This document shows positions 44,988 through 56,876 of a stretch of 64,000 nucleotides of DNA, piece by piece; within the stretch, counting starts at the first letter, position 1, and the number at the start of each line of letters is the position of its first letter. The translations under genes and the position numbers were made by a program. The notes beneath the pieces are model-generated. The model was not told the origin of the DNA and did not search any database. It was given only the letters and a program-made list of their open reading frames with translations. The DNA is from Silene latifolia (taxonomy: Eukaryota; Streptophyta; Magnoliopsida; Caryophyllales; Caryophyllaceae): contig NC_133538.1 in NCBI RefSeq assembly GCF_048544455.1, positions 145,201,922-145,265,921 of the forward strand, in the 5' to 3' direction.

Positions 44988-45822
44988 TCATGCATGTTGA
45001 AAATAGAAGAAACGATGTATATAAAACAAACCTTGAATGATTAATCTCTTCTTTGTCGACATTGTTGTGATAGATAAAGAGACAATGAAGATGCAGACAT
45101 GAACCCAGAAAATTGCTATGAAAGTGATGATTTGTTTTAATGGATGAGAAGAGGACGAGTTTAATGTTTGGAGTTGAGCAGTTGATGAATTAGTGGAGGT
45201 TTTCTTCTTGGGGAAGATGACAGTTATCAAGAATACTCCGTATATCAAGAATATTCCGTATACCGTATATCATAATATGGTTTGTATTTACAGATTTATT
45301 AATTTTTATCAAAAATATGTTTTTTTTGGGCTTTTACTTGTTGGGCTCGTCTTATGTTATAAGACCGCCCTATACAACAATTTGTGCTGACCTCAGAGAG
45401 CCAAAATTCATCTTAGGTGACCCTGGACCCAAATCAAACCTTTCACAATAAATAAAGTCCAACAAACAAACAAATTAAAGGAAAGGGTTGTTAAATCATA
45501 TGTCAAGTTACGAACTTGCAAAGCTAATTCATCCAAACTCCTCTCTTTCATTCAATTCTACCTCTTCCTTATCCTTCTACCTCTCGGTATTTTTTTTTAA
45601 ATTTTTTTTTATAAAATTTTTTCATTGTATTTTGTTGTTCTTGAATGATTAGATGAGTCTATATCGAATTGGGTTTTGATTTTTATCTCAAATTTTTGTT
45701 TATCTTTATTGGGTTCATATACTATGAATATCTTGCCTTAGAATTGCTGTTGACAGTCAAGGCGCGAACTCCAAGTTTAATCTATGCAATTCTGATGAAC
45801 ATTTTATCTGAATTATATTTTA

Positions 45823-46014
45823 CTCCCTCCGTCTCGTCAATTGTTGTCATTTGGTTTTGATACAAAGATCAAGGAAATAGGAATGGGTCAATGACTAAAT
45901 GACAAGCGGATCAAATTGCTCCTTAAGTTCATTCTTAAAATAGAAAGGACAACAATTCATTGAGACACCCAAAAATGAAAAAGGACAACAAATGACCGGG
46001 ACAGAGGAAGGGAG
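45823..46014. mobile_element. Stowaway-like MITE upstream of the host gene
   Basis: CTCCCTCCGTCTCGTCAATT at the left and AATGACCGGGACAGAGGAAGGGAG at the right, flanked by TA (45821-45822, 46015-46016). It ends 67 bases before the start codon of the GDAP2-like gene, so it probably lies in its 5' UTR or core promoter. Confidence 0.85.
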
Positions 46015-46081
46015 TAGGTTGGAAACTAGTGAGCTATTTGCTTATTAGTTTTCTGCCCTCCAGGATGTGTTAGCTTAATCG

Positions 46082-49000
46082 ATGTATCGGCCAATGCCGA
46101 CAGAACCCACCAGAGGTGGGTCACCCACTGATAATGTAGATTCTGTTGTGACATTGGATCAAGTTCCTCGATGAAGCGATGCTGAGCAACGCTGGTCTTT
46201 GGATCCTGAGAGTCAAGACTCTATTCACCCGTCTCGTCACTTTCCAAACCCTCTTGCATCTGCTCCTACATCAGAGACTGCAAATAATGGAATTATGTCC
46301 AGATTCCCTGTGGATCACGAAATCAATTTGAGGGTTTATTTGTGGAGAGGACACCCTTGGAACATTGAAGTGGATGCTGTTGTCAACTCCACCAATGAGG
46401 TAACTATTAAAGTATTAATCCCTCATATTAGTTTTTCACGTGATTATATATCATGTATAGGTGACAATGCTTATTTACTAAAGATCCTTGCTTGACTTTG
46501 TGGAGGGGTCACAGATTTTTTGTAGATTCGCTTGTAAATAATTGTGCATATAAGCAAGCTTTCCTTTGTCAACTGCTTTATCTAAGAATTCCGTTGCAGA
46601 GTTTGGATGAAGCTCATAGCAGTCCTGGATTACATGCTGCTGCCGGGCCTGGTCTGGCTGAAGAATGTTCTACATTGGTAGGCTTATCACTTTCCAACAT
46701 AGATTGAATACTCTATCATTCTTAAATATTGATACCTCGTAAGTTCCCCGGTTAGGGTTTCACAATGGTAGGAGCTTCACTGCAACTCCTACCATTTGAT
46801 GGTATTCCTCATCATCAATTTTGAAACTAATTTTCCTTAAAAAAACTACGCTAACCAATAGAAAACCTCAGAAATTTTTTCAAAAGGGAAAATAAAAAAG
46901 CAACTTTTGTGGGAAGAAACATGCTGGAACATTAGGAATGGCCATTAATGGGGACTTCCTTCTGAGGATCATCTTACTAAAAACCAATTTACTTAGAAAA
47001 CAACCATTGTGAATGCTTGGAAGGTAAAAGTTTTAGGATATACTCACTTTTTCGACTAATATTTTTAAGTTTACCACCAATATCTATTTGTAATGTAATG
47101 CATTCCCCGGTGTGAGGACTGTGTAGCCGTTATAAACAGAAAAATGCATAATCTTGTGTTTGCCATGGTCATTTTAAGTAACTTATGAAAAACCTTCTTT
47201 ATCATTGCTTTAGCTCATGGTTGCATAATTCGTAGTACGCTCTTATACGAACGCGTAATATCCATACACGATACATAATACACAATTTTTTTACAATGTA
47301 GTACATATATTTTAAAACAAAAATCATAATATGTCGTAAATACAAATATGAAATACGTAGGAATCGATTTGCGGTTCGCTGGAATTTGAGGGAATACGGT
47401 AACCGTGCTTTAGCTTCTATGTTTATGACAACAAGCTACTCCATCCATTCAAATCCAAACACCCCGGTCCCACTTTTTGTGAGAGGAATTTTGAACTTTG
47501 AGGTGGTTGGATTTGAAGGGAGGAAGTATAATTGATAACGACAATTTAATTTGGCGATCGAACTCCTTTGCTCTAGGGTTCTACCATTCTTATAGTTCTC
47601 CTCTATGAAAGAATTCTCCACCAGGTGGCTCACTGCCAACCATATTGGTCTAGTGATCGTATATTGGTATGTTAAGATAATGAAGAAGTTGAGTATTTAG
47701 ACAACAACGTTTCTTTTCAGGGTGGTTGCAGAACTGGAGTGGCAAAGATAACAAGTGCTTATGACCTTCCCGTAAGGTATGTACGTCATTATGCTACGAG
47801 TGGCCATAAGTCGTTCTCCTTTATGTTTAACATTGGAAAAATAGGTTAGTCTACATCCATTAAGCTTGAAACTGTTGTATGCTATAGTTTTTGGTGTGCG
47901 TGTTTTGGGACATCTGCAAATAGTTGCTTGAGTCCTTTACTGCAGGGGATAGGTTATTTCTATTTAATCAAATGAGCTGCAATGATATTGTACTCTTGTT
48001 ACTAGATGAAATAGGATTTTGTTCACCCTTGTTTTCATGTACTGTACAGATTTAAGTCACTTTTTTTTTTTTTAATCCTGTTTGTTTGACTGAGTAGTCA
48101 ATAGGCTGCATAACCATTTCATTTTAGATAAAAGTGAACGAAGGGAGAGAAAAAATTAGGAGAGAATTAGGGTGAATTTTATGTAGTCCTCAAGCCATGT
48201 GATCCACGAATTTTGACATTTGCAAGCTTCACATCACGCCATCACGGTGGTTATTTGCAAGTATTTTGCTACCGATCAGGATGAAGACACTTTTTTGTTT
48301 TCCTTGACTTGTTGACTTATTAGACTCTGTTTATAGTTTATACATAGGAAGGTTATTCATACAGTTGGCCCTAAGTATGCAGTCAAGTATCATACAGCAG
48401 CAGAGAATGCCCTTAGCCATTGCTACCGATCGTGCCTTGAGCTGCTCATAGAGTGAGCTTCAGAGGTTTGAAGCACCATGTTTTTTTGTGGCTTTATTTG
48501 ACCTCGTGGTACTGGTTATTTTATTGTATAAATTTAAACAGGAATCTGTATGTGCTATGCAGCATAGCAATGGGATGTATATATTCAGAATCAAAAAACT
48601 GTCCTCGTGAACCAGCAGCACATGTGGCTATTAGTAAGATACATTCTAGTCTACTTATTAAGCTTTTAGTTGGAATAATGTAAGCCTTCATTTATTCCTT
48701 TGAAATGACCAGATAAGTTAATGGATAGTTTAGCTAAGCTGAACAAAATTTGTACATCAACCTGTCATTCCCTTGGAAGTACTAGATTTTTTTGTGGCAG
48801 AAATAAATGTTTGTGGGAGTATTGGGGCAAAAGGATGCGACTAAGTTTTACGGTTACTATTTTGGACAGGGACAGTAAGACGGTTTCTTGAGAAGCAGAA
48901 AGATAAAATAACAGCCATTGTGTTCTGCACTACTACATCAACAGATACGGAGATATATAAAAGGTAAGTTACAGTTATGTGCTACGGAGATATATACGCA

Positions 49001-52000
49001 GTGACATGCAAATGAGTGAAAAGCTTGCTTATGTGTTAACATCATGTGGAATCATCTACATCTGCTCTTAATGATCTCGTCTACATCTGCTCTTAATGAT
49101 CCGTAGATTACTTCCTCTGTACTTTCCTCGTGATAAACATGAAGAGCAGATTGCCACATTGAAGCTTCCTGCTGACGTTGGGGATGAGAATGGTGAAACA
49201 ACTATTGATGAACGTAAAATTAGAATACAACCACTTCCTAATGCAAGAAAGAATGTACCAAAACCTTCACAAGTTTCAGATGACCTCCCTCTTAGTGATG
49301 TTGGGTTGGTCAGAATGTGAGTTTGTCTTGATTTACATATTAGGTACAATTCATGTATTAATTCCTAATCAGATTCATCTTTCTTCCATAGTTTATTTGA
49401 TACAAACATACAAAAAAACTGTTGCACAAACATGTCAACATTTCTTCTACCAGTGACTCATATACACAATTGATATTTATTTGAAAGATGTAAATGGCAT
49501 GCCTAACAAGGATATACTTTGGACCTTTTTCTTGCCTTCTGGTTGATGCGACTATCCACTATATGCCTTTACTCCAAATTTCTGGCGAACTTTTGCGATA
49601 TCAACGCTGTACTCATTCAGAAGCATTTGCCGCATTAACTATCTGGCCTTTTCTTGAGGATTACATAGCTCTTAATATTGTGGTGGCACGAGTTGATTTC
49701 TATATCAAGGAAGCTTTGCATTGTTGTAAAACTCCTGCATCCTAGTCGATAGAGAGTGTTATACTCTTATTCTGTAAATTCAACCAATAGAGGATTGGCA
49801 ACTCCTTGGGTCAATTTAGTGGTGTTGTCATACTAGATTGTGTGATTTTTCTCCTTGTACAGGTCACCCCTGTAGCTTTGATGTCTTACAAATTACACCT
49901 CTTTTTCTTGGCATTTACTCGTATGTCACTAAAGGACAAGATTTACTCATTTGATTCTCTTTGTTTTTTTCTGGTGTAAAGGGAGCCACAAGACAGTTTT
50001 TAATGCTGACTGGTTTGGACCTATGTCATGAGTACTACTCCATGACTACTGCCTAAGCTAATTGTGATCTGCAAATCTGTTCTTCAATCGTTCACCCAAG
50101 AGATGCAATTGTATAGAGTTTTTGATAAATATGAGTATCTACTGTTTATGGTTAAGAGCCATATGTTCACATAATAAACAATTCAGGCCATTTAAAACAT
50201 AGGCTTCAGCATTGCACTGCTGTTATTTTGCAAGAGGCGCTGTCATCTTCATTATATTTCATGTGTCAATATGAAAACATTTTGTTTGTCACTCCTCCTT
50301 TGGCTGTTCGATGTACTCTCTTCTATCCACACCAAAGGTTACATTGACTTCATCACATTTGTGGGGACGTGTTTTGCAACGTGAATATCTTCAGTTACAC
50401 ATTATTAAAAATTATAAAAAATTTATATTCTTATAGCATTCATGACAAGAAATCAAACAAGATCTCACATGACTATATTTTCTCTTATATATTACAAATA
50501 ATATCAAAGATTCTCTACAACCATGAATAGTGCCAAAAAGTCAATGTAACCTTTGGTGTAGATGAGAGAGAGTATATGGTTGATTAGTGGTGGTCGTGGC
50601 TGCTAAATTTGTGTTATTGTCTATTTTCTGCTACTGAAACAGGAATTCTGCGCACTTAGAAGCCTATTTGGACCCTTCTTTCATGTCATTACTTAAAGAT
50701 CCAGACCAGAGACGTAAGGAGCAATGGGAAAAGGCTGCAGAAGCTCAACGTGGTTTTAATTTTGCGAAAGTGCTTGGATTTGGCCATATTGGCAGTCCTC
50801 CATTATCTGCTGCTGAAGAGTACTCTCTTCATTCCAGATACCTTGCGAAAGCAAATTCAACTAATCTTTCTGAGATTGCAGAAATGAAGATTGTGTAAGC
50901 CTTACGGACTCCCTATTTCCTCAGAATGTATGTCGTATCTGTAAATAATTAATTTGCCGCGCTTAAACTTATACTCAGGAATGTTTGTTATACGTCTTCT
51001 TGTCTCAATACTGAAGAAAAAATATTTTGCGACTGTTTAAACTTTTTGTGCTTATATCGGTTTTACCATTTATGTTTTGATGACACATTGAAAGGATGTG
51101 AAAGAATGCAATCCTTGATTTTCATTCTGCGGCATCAATAAGTAGTCTCTTTGTGAATTCAACATGGGGATAAAAGTCATAAAACAGCATACATTCGACC
51201 CCCTATGTTCTTAGTAGCGGGACTTGGTAGCCTTTGATGCATTTTGGTAATGTTGTTGATGAGGCTACATCTTGAACAGAATTAGATTCCTTTTATACTA
51301 TGATACAATGCATGTGTGCTTGCCAAATTATCATATACTTGTATTTCTTTCATTTATTGATTTCGAGGTCTAGGACTCTTGGTACAACCAAAGAAGAGAA
51401 GTTGTTATGGAGATGTGCAATGTTAGCTATCTTTTGGTGTGTCTGGATTATATTTGGGTTAGAGTTGTTTTTGTTGCTTCTTTGTGCGCTAAAGTTGTGG
51501 TGCTTTTTGGGGTATTCCAGTAACGTTAGTTCAACAGAATTTTTTGCTTCGTCAGTGCTTTAATGATTTATTTTATTTTATTATAAAAATATATTTCTTC
51601 AATTTTATCTCCTTTCTCCTTGTAGATATCGTGGTGGTGTTGATAGTGAAGGCCGTCCTGTGATGGTTGTGGTCGGCGCACATTTCTTGCTGCGATGTCT
51701 TGATCTTGAGCGTTTTATTCTGTATGTTGTAAAGGTAAAATGAACGCAGTTTGTTACTAATATTGTATGTTTTAACTTGGAACTTTGATGAGATGATGAA
51801 ACTATTTTAAACTAATGTGACCTCCTGGTTTCTTATATTTCAGGAGTTTGAGCCTATAATTCAAAAGCCATACAGTACTGTCTACTTCCATTCTGCTGCA
51901 TCATTACAGCCGTAAGTACATATTGATGCTTGAAATTTGTCTGTGAGAAGCTATTGCTTTTGTTCATAGTGTTGTCAACTACTTCCTCTGTTCCATTTGG

Positions 52001-54388
52001 AAGTATACATTTTATTTTGACACAGTAATTTAGAAAGCGTGAAAAGTGGTGGCCATACTCATGAACTTACGATAATACCCTTAACACTAAGGCCCAACAT
52101 CCTCCACCACATTCCCCACCCAACTCTCAGATCACTGCAACTCCCACCTTCCACCTCTAAATCACCGCACCATCAACTCCGCACCTCTCACCACCATCCA
52201 CCACGACCACCTCAGTCCCACCTACAACCAATCTAAAAATCCTCATACGACACTCAACTGCACCCCCCACCAATGCATCTACCTCTCCATCCCAACACTC
52301 CACAACTGTGCCCACCACCCACCCAGATCTGACACCGCTGACATGACGCATAAAGTTCCTCAAGAAGTAGGTAGGTCGTGGGGCTGGTGGTGAAAGTGGG
52401 TCGTAGGGTCAGTGGTGATGGAGGAGATGGGTCGTGGCGTCATGAGCATGGGTGACGTTTGACGGTGATTGAGTTGGAGGTGGGTGGTAGCAATCGGTGG
52501 GGAAAATGATGTGGTGGTGGCGACAGTGGTGATGGTTGTGGGGTGGAGGTACTATATTTATACTTCTGTGCTATAGTGCTTTTTTGCATCCAACTTTAAG
52601 CTCATTTAGTTGATATTTGGAATCGCTGTTAGTTGTCTTATAGCTCTTTCTTCCGCAAGCTGGATATTTTACCCAAGTGCTCGTCTATTTCAGATTAGGG
52701 GAACAGTCCGATATAACGAAATGTTGGTGAGGATAATAGCCTTTATTTAGTCAGGGTTCTTTCTGTTCTCACACGCTATGTTTGCTTCTCGTTAAATGTT
52801 GAATAATTAGTAACCTGGAGTTTACCACTTTGCCCAGTTAAATTTGTTTGGATCATGTGGTGATGTACATGCTTTCTCATTGTACTCTTAGTATGCCGTG
52901 TTTCATGCATGTTGTTCGTACAACATATAGCTGTCTGTTGTTTCCTGCTGTTTTTTTTAGTTTGTTTAGCTAGTTCCCATCGCAACTTCTTGTTTGAGGC
53001 ATGATGCATGAGATGTTCGAGATTGCTTTTGTTGAGAGTTGAGACGCCTACAACTTTTAAAAGCGTTAAGAATAACACGAGCCACTTTCACTAGACTTTT
53101 GATGTATGACATTAGATCTGTTTCATGATATGTTATGAATTTCTGATTGACCTGCATGTTGAAAACACCGTATTATGAACAATTTTCTGTATATAATCTA
53201 TCTTTTATCTTTTTATAAGTCGTGTATTTTTGCGTACAGTCAACCAGACTTGGGATGGATGAAGAGATTACAGCAAATACTTGGTCGGAAACACCAACGT
53301 AATCTTCATGTAAGTTGTCTATGGGATTCATCAGCCATATGTTGTACTCTTATCAGACCAAAGAAAAAGTATTTTGTAATAACCGATGATTTGATTTCTT
53401 TGATAGGCAATATATGTTCTTCATCCAAAATTTGGATTAAAACCAGCTATTTTTGCGTTACAGTTGTTTGTGGATAATGTGGTATGTGGCCACCGTCTTT
53501 ATTGACTGATATTGGGTCTTTTTATCTTCATAATAATGACTTCCGTTTTTCCATGAAGAGAGTAACTGTAGCTATTTTTGTTTAGGTATGGAAGAAAGTG
53601 GTCTATGCCGATCCGCTGCTACAATTGTTCAGATATGTTCCTCGTGAGCAGTTGACCATCCCCGATTTTGTATTCCAGTTGAGTAACTTACATTTTGAAT
53701 TACTTCTTTCATTCACTTTAATTGCATTTGCATTTGGACCAAAGTTTTAGGAGATTAAAAAATACTCGGTAGTGAATTACATTGAAATTCCCATACTGAA
53801 AATGTACTGAATTGAAATGAATAGAGGCATAGCATATCCTTGTCAGCTTTTAACTTAGAATTTACTCCGTAGCTAGTTAAGCTCCGTTAGCTAGACCACA
53901 AAACCCAATACGAGTATTTATGAAAACCTTGTAGTTGTACCCAGGATAAGTCCTCCTCTTCCCAATGGAGGAGGCTGTGGCATATTACCCCAAAGATAAA
54001 GCAACGTTTTTCATAAAATCTGCTAATTTTGCTAAAGACTTCCTATTCTTTGGTTTTGAAAAAAACGAGGGAATAAAATGAAATTTCACTAAAATGTCTT
54101 GTTGCCTCATATATGAGGCAACAACTAGTTAATGCAATTCTCAACTCAAATTTTTCAATACGGGTCCACAATTTGTGGTGATGCTTTTAAACTACTGTCA
54201 TTTACCCGGTGTCTCGGAGAGGTCTAGATTTTAGCCCACAGTTTGGTAACAATAAAAGATTCAAAATAACTAGACTAGATTGCTTTTGATGACGAGTCTT
54301 CGGTTCATGCAGGCATGACCTTGAAGTGAATGGAGGAAAAGGCCTCATTGTAGGTCCGAGAACCAAGTATGTGTACCAACGACCGTAG
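46082..54388 (+). CDS. Macro-domain/CRAL-TRIO (SEC14) protein, GDAP2-like
   Basis: Host gene with 14 exons: 46082-46399, 46600-46677, 47721-47776, 48348-48452, 48542-48633, 48870-48963, 49107-49316, 50643-50894, 51626-51734, 51844-51911, 53240-53309, 53407-53481, 53586-53677, 54313-54388. All introns are GT-AG and phases fit. Exons 1-6 encode a macro domain (VDAVVNSTNE; HSSPGLHAAAGPGLAEECSTL; GGCRTGVAK), which binds or hydrolyses ADP-ribose derivatives. Exons 9-14 encode a CRAL-TRIO lipid-binding domain (GAHFLLRCLDLERF; QQILGRKHQRNL; FVDNVVWKKVVYAD). The layout matches the plant 'Appr-1-p processing enzyme' family, as in Arabidopsis At1g69340. Oddities: TGA at 46172-46174, where relatives have Trp (a downstream ATG at 46295 would keep the macro domain), and an unusual exon 4/5 junction. 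Confidence 0.92.
46678..47720 (+). other. Intron 2 of the GDAP2-like gene
   Basis: Noncoding; I see no transposon with clear ends. Confidence 0.6.
49317..50642 (+). other. Intron 7 of the GDAP2-like gene, with a MITE
   Basis: 1.3 kb. It contains the inverted-repeat element at 50312-50575; otherwise featureless. Confidence 0.65.
50312..50575. mobile_element. MITE in intron 7
   Basis: Inverted ends of about 38 bp: TACTCTCTTCTATCCACACC and AAAGGTTACATTGACTT at the left, with their reverse at the right (AAGTCAATGTAACCTTTGGTG). TA next to both ends suggests a Stowaway-type insertion. The interior is AT-rich. Confidence 0.78.
51912..53239 (+). other. Intron 10 of the GDAP2-like gene
   Basis: It holds a strand-asymmetric block, CCACC-rich at 52080-52330 and GTGGT-rich at 52370-52550, which could fold on itself. 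The start ACTTCCTCTGTTCCATTTGG (51987 on) looks like a MITE end, but I could not match a right end. Confidence 0.45.
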
Positions 54389-54620
54389 GCTGGAGATAGG
54401 CAGCATTTGATCATCACTTGATGCCTTATTGATAATCGGGTACAATCGAGTTATTTGTGTATTCTGTACTCTTTAGTTTCTCCTGAACTGGATTCCGGAT
54501 CGTGCTTGTGTTTTCATTACTGTTCTTGTACACCACGTTTTTCTTTTCTTTCTTTCCAGATTCCTTTTCTCATTATTTTTTCAGTTCTTTGATTTTCTTT
54601 ATTTCATCATATCACAAAAT
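54389..54620 (+). other. 3' flank of the GDAP2-like gene
   Basis: Probable 3' UTR followed by T-rich sequence. No clear polyadenylation signal that I would assign. Confidence 0.4.
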
Positions 54621-54930
54621 CGTCGTTGAGACACACTACACTAACGTCGATGTAAATTAGTCAACGCCCGCATTGTATAAATATAAACTGATGAAACGAA
54701 GAATAAATTCTGTTATTCTATTGTAGATACACAAAATCTCATTGAAGATGGGCACTATTCGTCACAAGCTAAAGACGTCGTTGAGACACACTACACTAAC
54801 GTCGATGTAAATTAGTCAACGCCTGCATTGTTTAAATATAAACTGATGAAACGAAGAATAAATTCTGTTATTCTATTGTAGATACACAAAATCTCATTGA
54901 AGACGGGCACTATCCGTCACAAGCTGAAGA
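54621..54930 (+). repeat. 155-bp tandem duplication
   Basis: Two adjacent copies (54621-54775 and 54776-54930) starting CGTCGTTGAGACACACTACA, with only a few differences. The second copy ends inside the MITE at 54903. Confidence 0.92.
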
Positions 54931-55053
54931 CGGATAGTGCCACTCTCACAAGATGCAAGTAGCAATATGTATGGGTGTTCCATTTTCCCTCCCACTTGCC
55001 AACCCACTTTCTTTATTGTGAGAGGTCTTCAGCTTGTGACGGATATTGTCCGT
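54903..55053. mobile_element. MITE-like foldback element
   Basis: The ends ACGGGCACTATCCGTCACAA and GCTGAAGAC recur inverted at 55026-55053 (GTCTTCAGCTTGTGACGGATATTGTCCGT). About 151 bp. The left end is also present, mutated, in the first copy of the 155-bp repeat. Confidence 0.75.
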
Positions 55054-55504
55054 TACAAGCAAGACGCTTTGTTGTAGATATTGTCTTGGATTAATCTAAC
55101 ATGCATGATGCATGTATTATTTATATTTGAGTTATGGGTGTTACTATTGCTTTTTCGTCATGAACCTATTTGTATGGAAACAAGCACAATGCTTTGTGAG
55201 TATCCTGAAGGTCGTAGCTACATACACTGATATGTGCTAAATATGAAGAATTCGAGACAAGAATGTTGATTTAGTCAATAACAAGCGCTTAATTGTTTAT
55301 ATAATTTAGCACTAAGGATGAATGAGATGGTTCTTATACTAAAAAACACAAGAATCTTTAAAGCTACATATGTATCATAAAAATTCAAGTACATAACATC
55401 AACCGAGTCCCCAGGGACACCCTTCTAAATGGCTGGGTCTTGTTTCCTCTTATTCGATTTCCCTTTGCTTTGTCTTGTTGGTGCTCGGATAGTGACATAT
55501 CTTC
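55054..55504. other. Intergenic spacer
   Basis: No ORF, repeat or RNA gene recognised. Confidence 0.4.
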
Positions 55505-56305
55505 TGTAACACCCCCTTATTACCCGGTCAAGGTAATTAGAGGATGTTACCATCTCGGTTTTCGATGCGGTGAATTGGAGTTGCAATTTAGAAACAATTA
55601 ATATAAATAAAGTGTTCAGTGAATTACATAACCATGAATGAATAAATAAAAAAAATAATGCAACTCATGACTATTATACTCTTCTAATGAAGTGACACTC
55701 GACTCCAAGTCCATAGCTCGTTCCGTCTCTCACGTGACATCAAATCAACCTGTAAATGACTGCTCCCCATATAATCGGAAATATCATATGGATCGACACA
55801 GACCACCCCGGAAATAGGTGACAATTTACACACAACCCGAACACGTAAGTTTCAATAAATAAACCTAAGACACGACACACAATATATACAATGTGCAACA
55901 TGTCAATGATATGAATAAGACACTATTATACAATCACCAAGCCAGTACCGGGAGACGCCTAGACGTACCCACAACCACCGGTGTCAGGGACACATCCACG
56001 AGACCACACCTCACAAATAGGTACTCGGAACACGTCCGTGGTACCGGTCCCGAAAGCGACTCGGATCCCTTGCTAGACATTGTGCCTCAACCACACGAGT
56101 CCCTTCGTAATTCAAGTCATTAATGTGCAAATCCCTCTTGGAGTGGGAAGTTCCAAGAGGCGACTCAAGCGTAAGACGGTCTCCCAACCGTCTACGTCTC
56201 CTCACAACAAGTATCACCACCAACAATTTCCAACTACCACATATATATCACTAAATGCATCACAATATGCCAATATGTCCATTTCACAATGAATATGTCA
56301 CTCAA

Positions 56306-56610
56306 GGTAGCCCGCTAGGCTGTGTACATGGCCGACGGATCAACACGGATCCTTTCCAGCGCATTTTGTCCTCACTCATGCGCATCCCGAAAACCTTCCC
56401 AGGAGGTCACCCATCCTAAGACTACTCTCAGCCAAGCACGCTTAACTGTGGAGTTCTTTCGCATGGATAACCAGAAAAGAAAGTGCACTTTGTTGATATG
56501 GGTAGTACTTTCAATCCCTTTAAGCACTAGTCATATTTTAAGCCTATCAATGGACCTCTTCAAGGGGGTACCCCACCCGAATAACGTCTTCGGTTCAGTG
56601 GAGTATTACA
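56306..56610 (-). mobile_element. Cassandra-like LTR with 5S rRNA segment
   Basis: On the minus strand it begins TGTAATACTCCACTG. It contains a stretch (56394-56458) nearly identical to the middle of plant 5S rRNA: GTTAAGCGTGCTTGGCTGAG then GATGGGTGACCTCCTGGGAAG, which includes the internal promoter boxes A and C. It resembles Cassandra TRIM elements, whose LTRs carry 5S sequence. Only one LTR is seen and no clear target duplication. Confidence 0.75.
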
Positions 56611-56706
56611 TAAGATGGGAGTGTTTTTAGGGGAGAAAATCTAAAAAATAAGGATTAGAAAGTGATAGGCCACCTACCACAATCCTGTGTAAAAGATGGA
56701 CAACGA

Positions 56707-56850
56707 CAGGGCACTCGGTCGAGTGCCCGGTTCACTCGGTCGAGTGACTCAACATCATAATGTTTCACAAAGTTACAGGTCTCACTCGATCCCTCACTTG
56801 GTCGAGTGAACTCTACTCAGTCGAGTACTCGGTTTACTCGACCGAGTATA
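56707..56850. repeat. ACTCGGTCGAGT word array in LTR G
   Basis: About six copies: GCACTCGGTCGAGTGCCC, TTCACTCGGTCGAGTGACTC, ACTTGGTCGAGTGA, ACTCAGTCGAGTACTCGG and TTTACTCGACCGAGTATA. Same word as in element D. Confidence 0.88.
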
Positions 56851-56876
56851 GGTCATATAAACTATGGGGTATTACA

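Larger units (their letters stand above)
39178..45375. mobile_element. Second MULE, decayed, about 6.2 kb
   Basis: The ends carry matching inverted sequences. The left has TATAGGACCGTCCTATGTTA followed by GGGCCCAATAAG and AGCCCAAAA (39180-39240). The right, read in reverse, has TATAGGGCGGTCTTATAAC followed by GAGCCCAACAAG and AGCCCAAAA (45325-45375). Inside are a FAR1-like C-terminus on the plus strand and a Ulp1-like piece on the minus strand, a pairing known from some plant MULEs. No target duplication was found, so the ends are approximate. Confidence 0.55.
55505..56876 (-). repeat. 3' LTR of minus-strand element G (Tekay-like)
   Basis: Plus-strand reading TGTAACACCCCCTTATTACC...GGGGTATTACA. 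On its own strand it is preceded by a polypurine tract (AAGGGGGGGAGTT at 56877-56890), so it is a 3' LTR. It contains the 5S-derived segment at 56306-56610 and the words at 56707-56850. The rest of G is missing to the right of about 57242. Confidence 0.78.

Noticed and set aside
52039..52363. Pro/His-rich ORFs in intron 10 of the host gene
   Set aside because: They come from a CCACC/GTGGT simple-sequence block; splice borders of the host gene on both sides are good and skip it.
56394..56458. Functional 5S rRNA gene
   Set aside because: Only the middle of 5S is present, inside a Cassandra-like LTR, with diverged ends and no array context.
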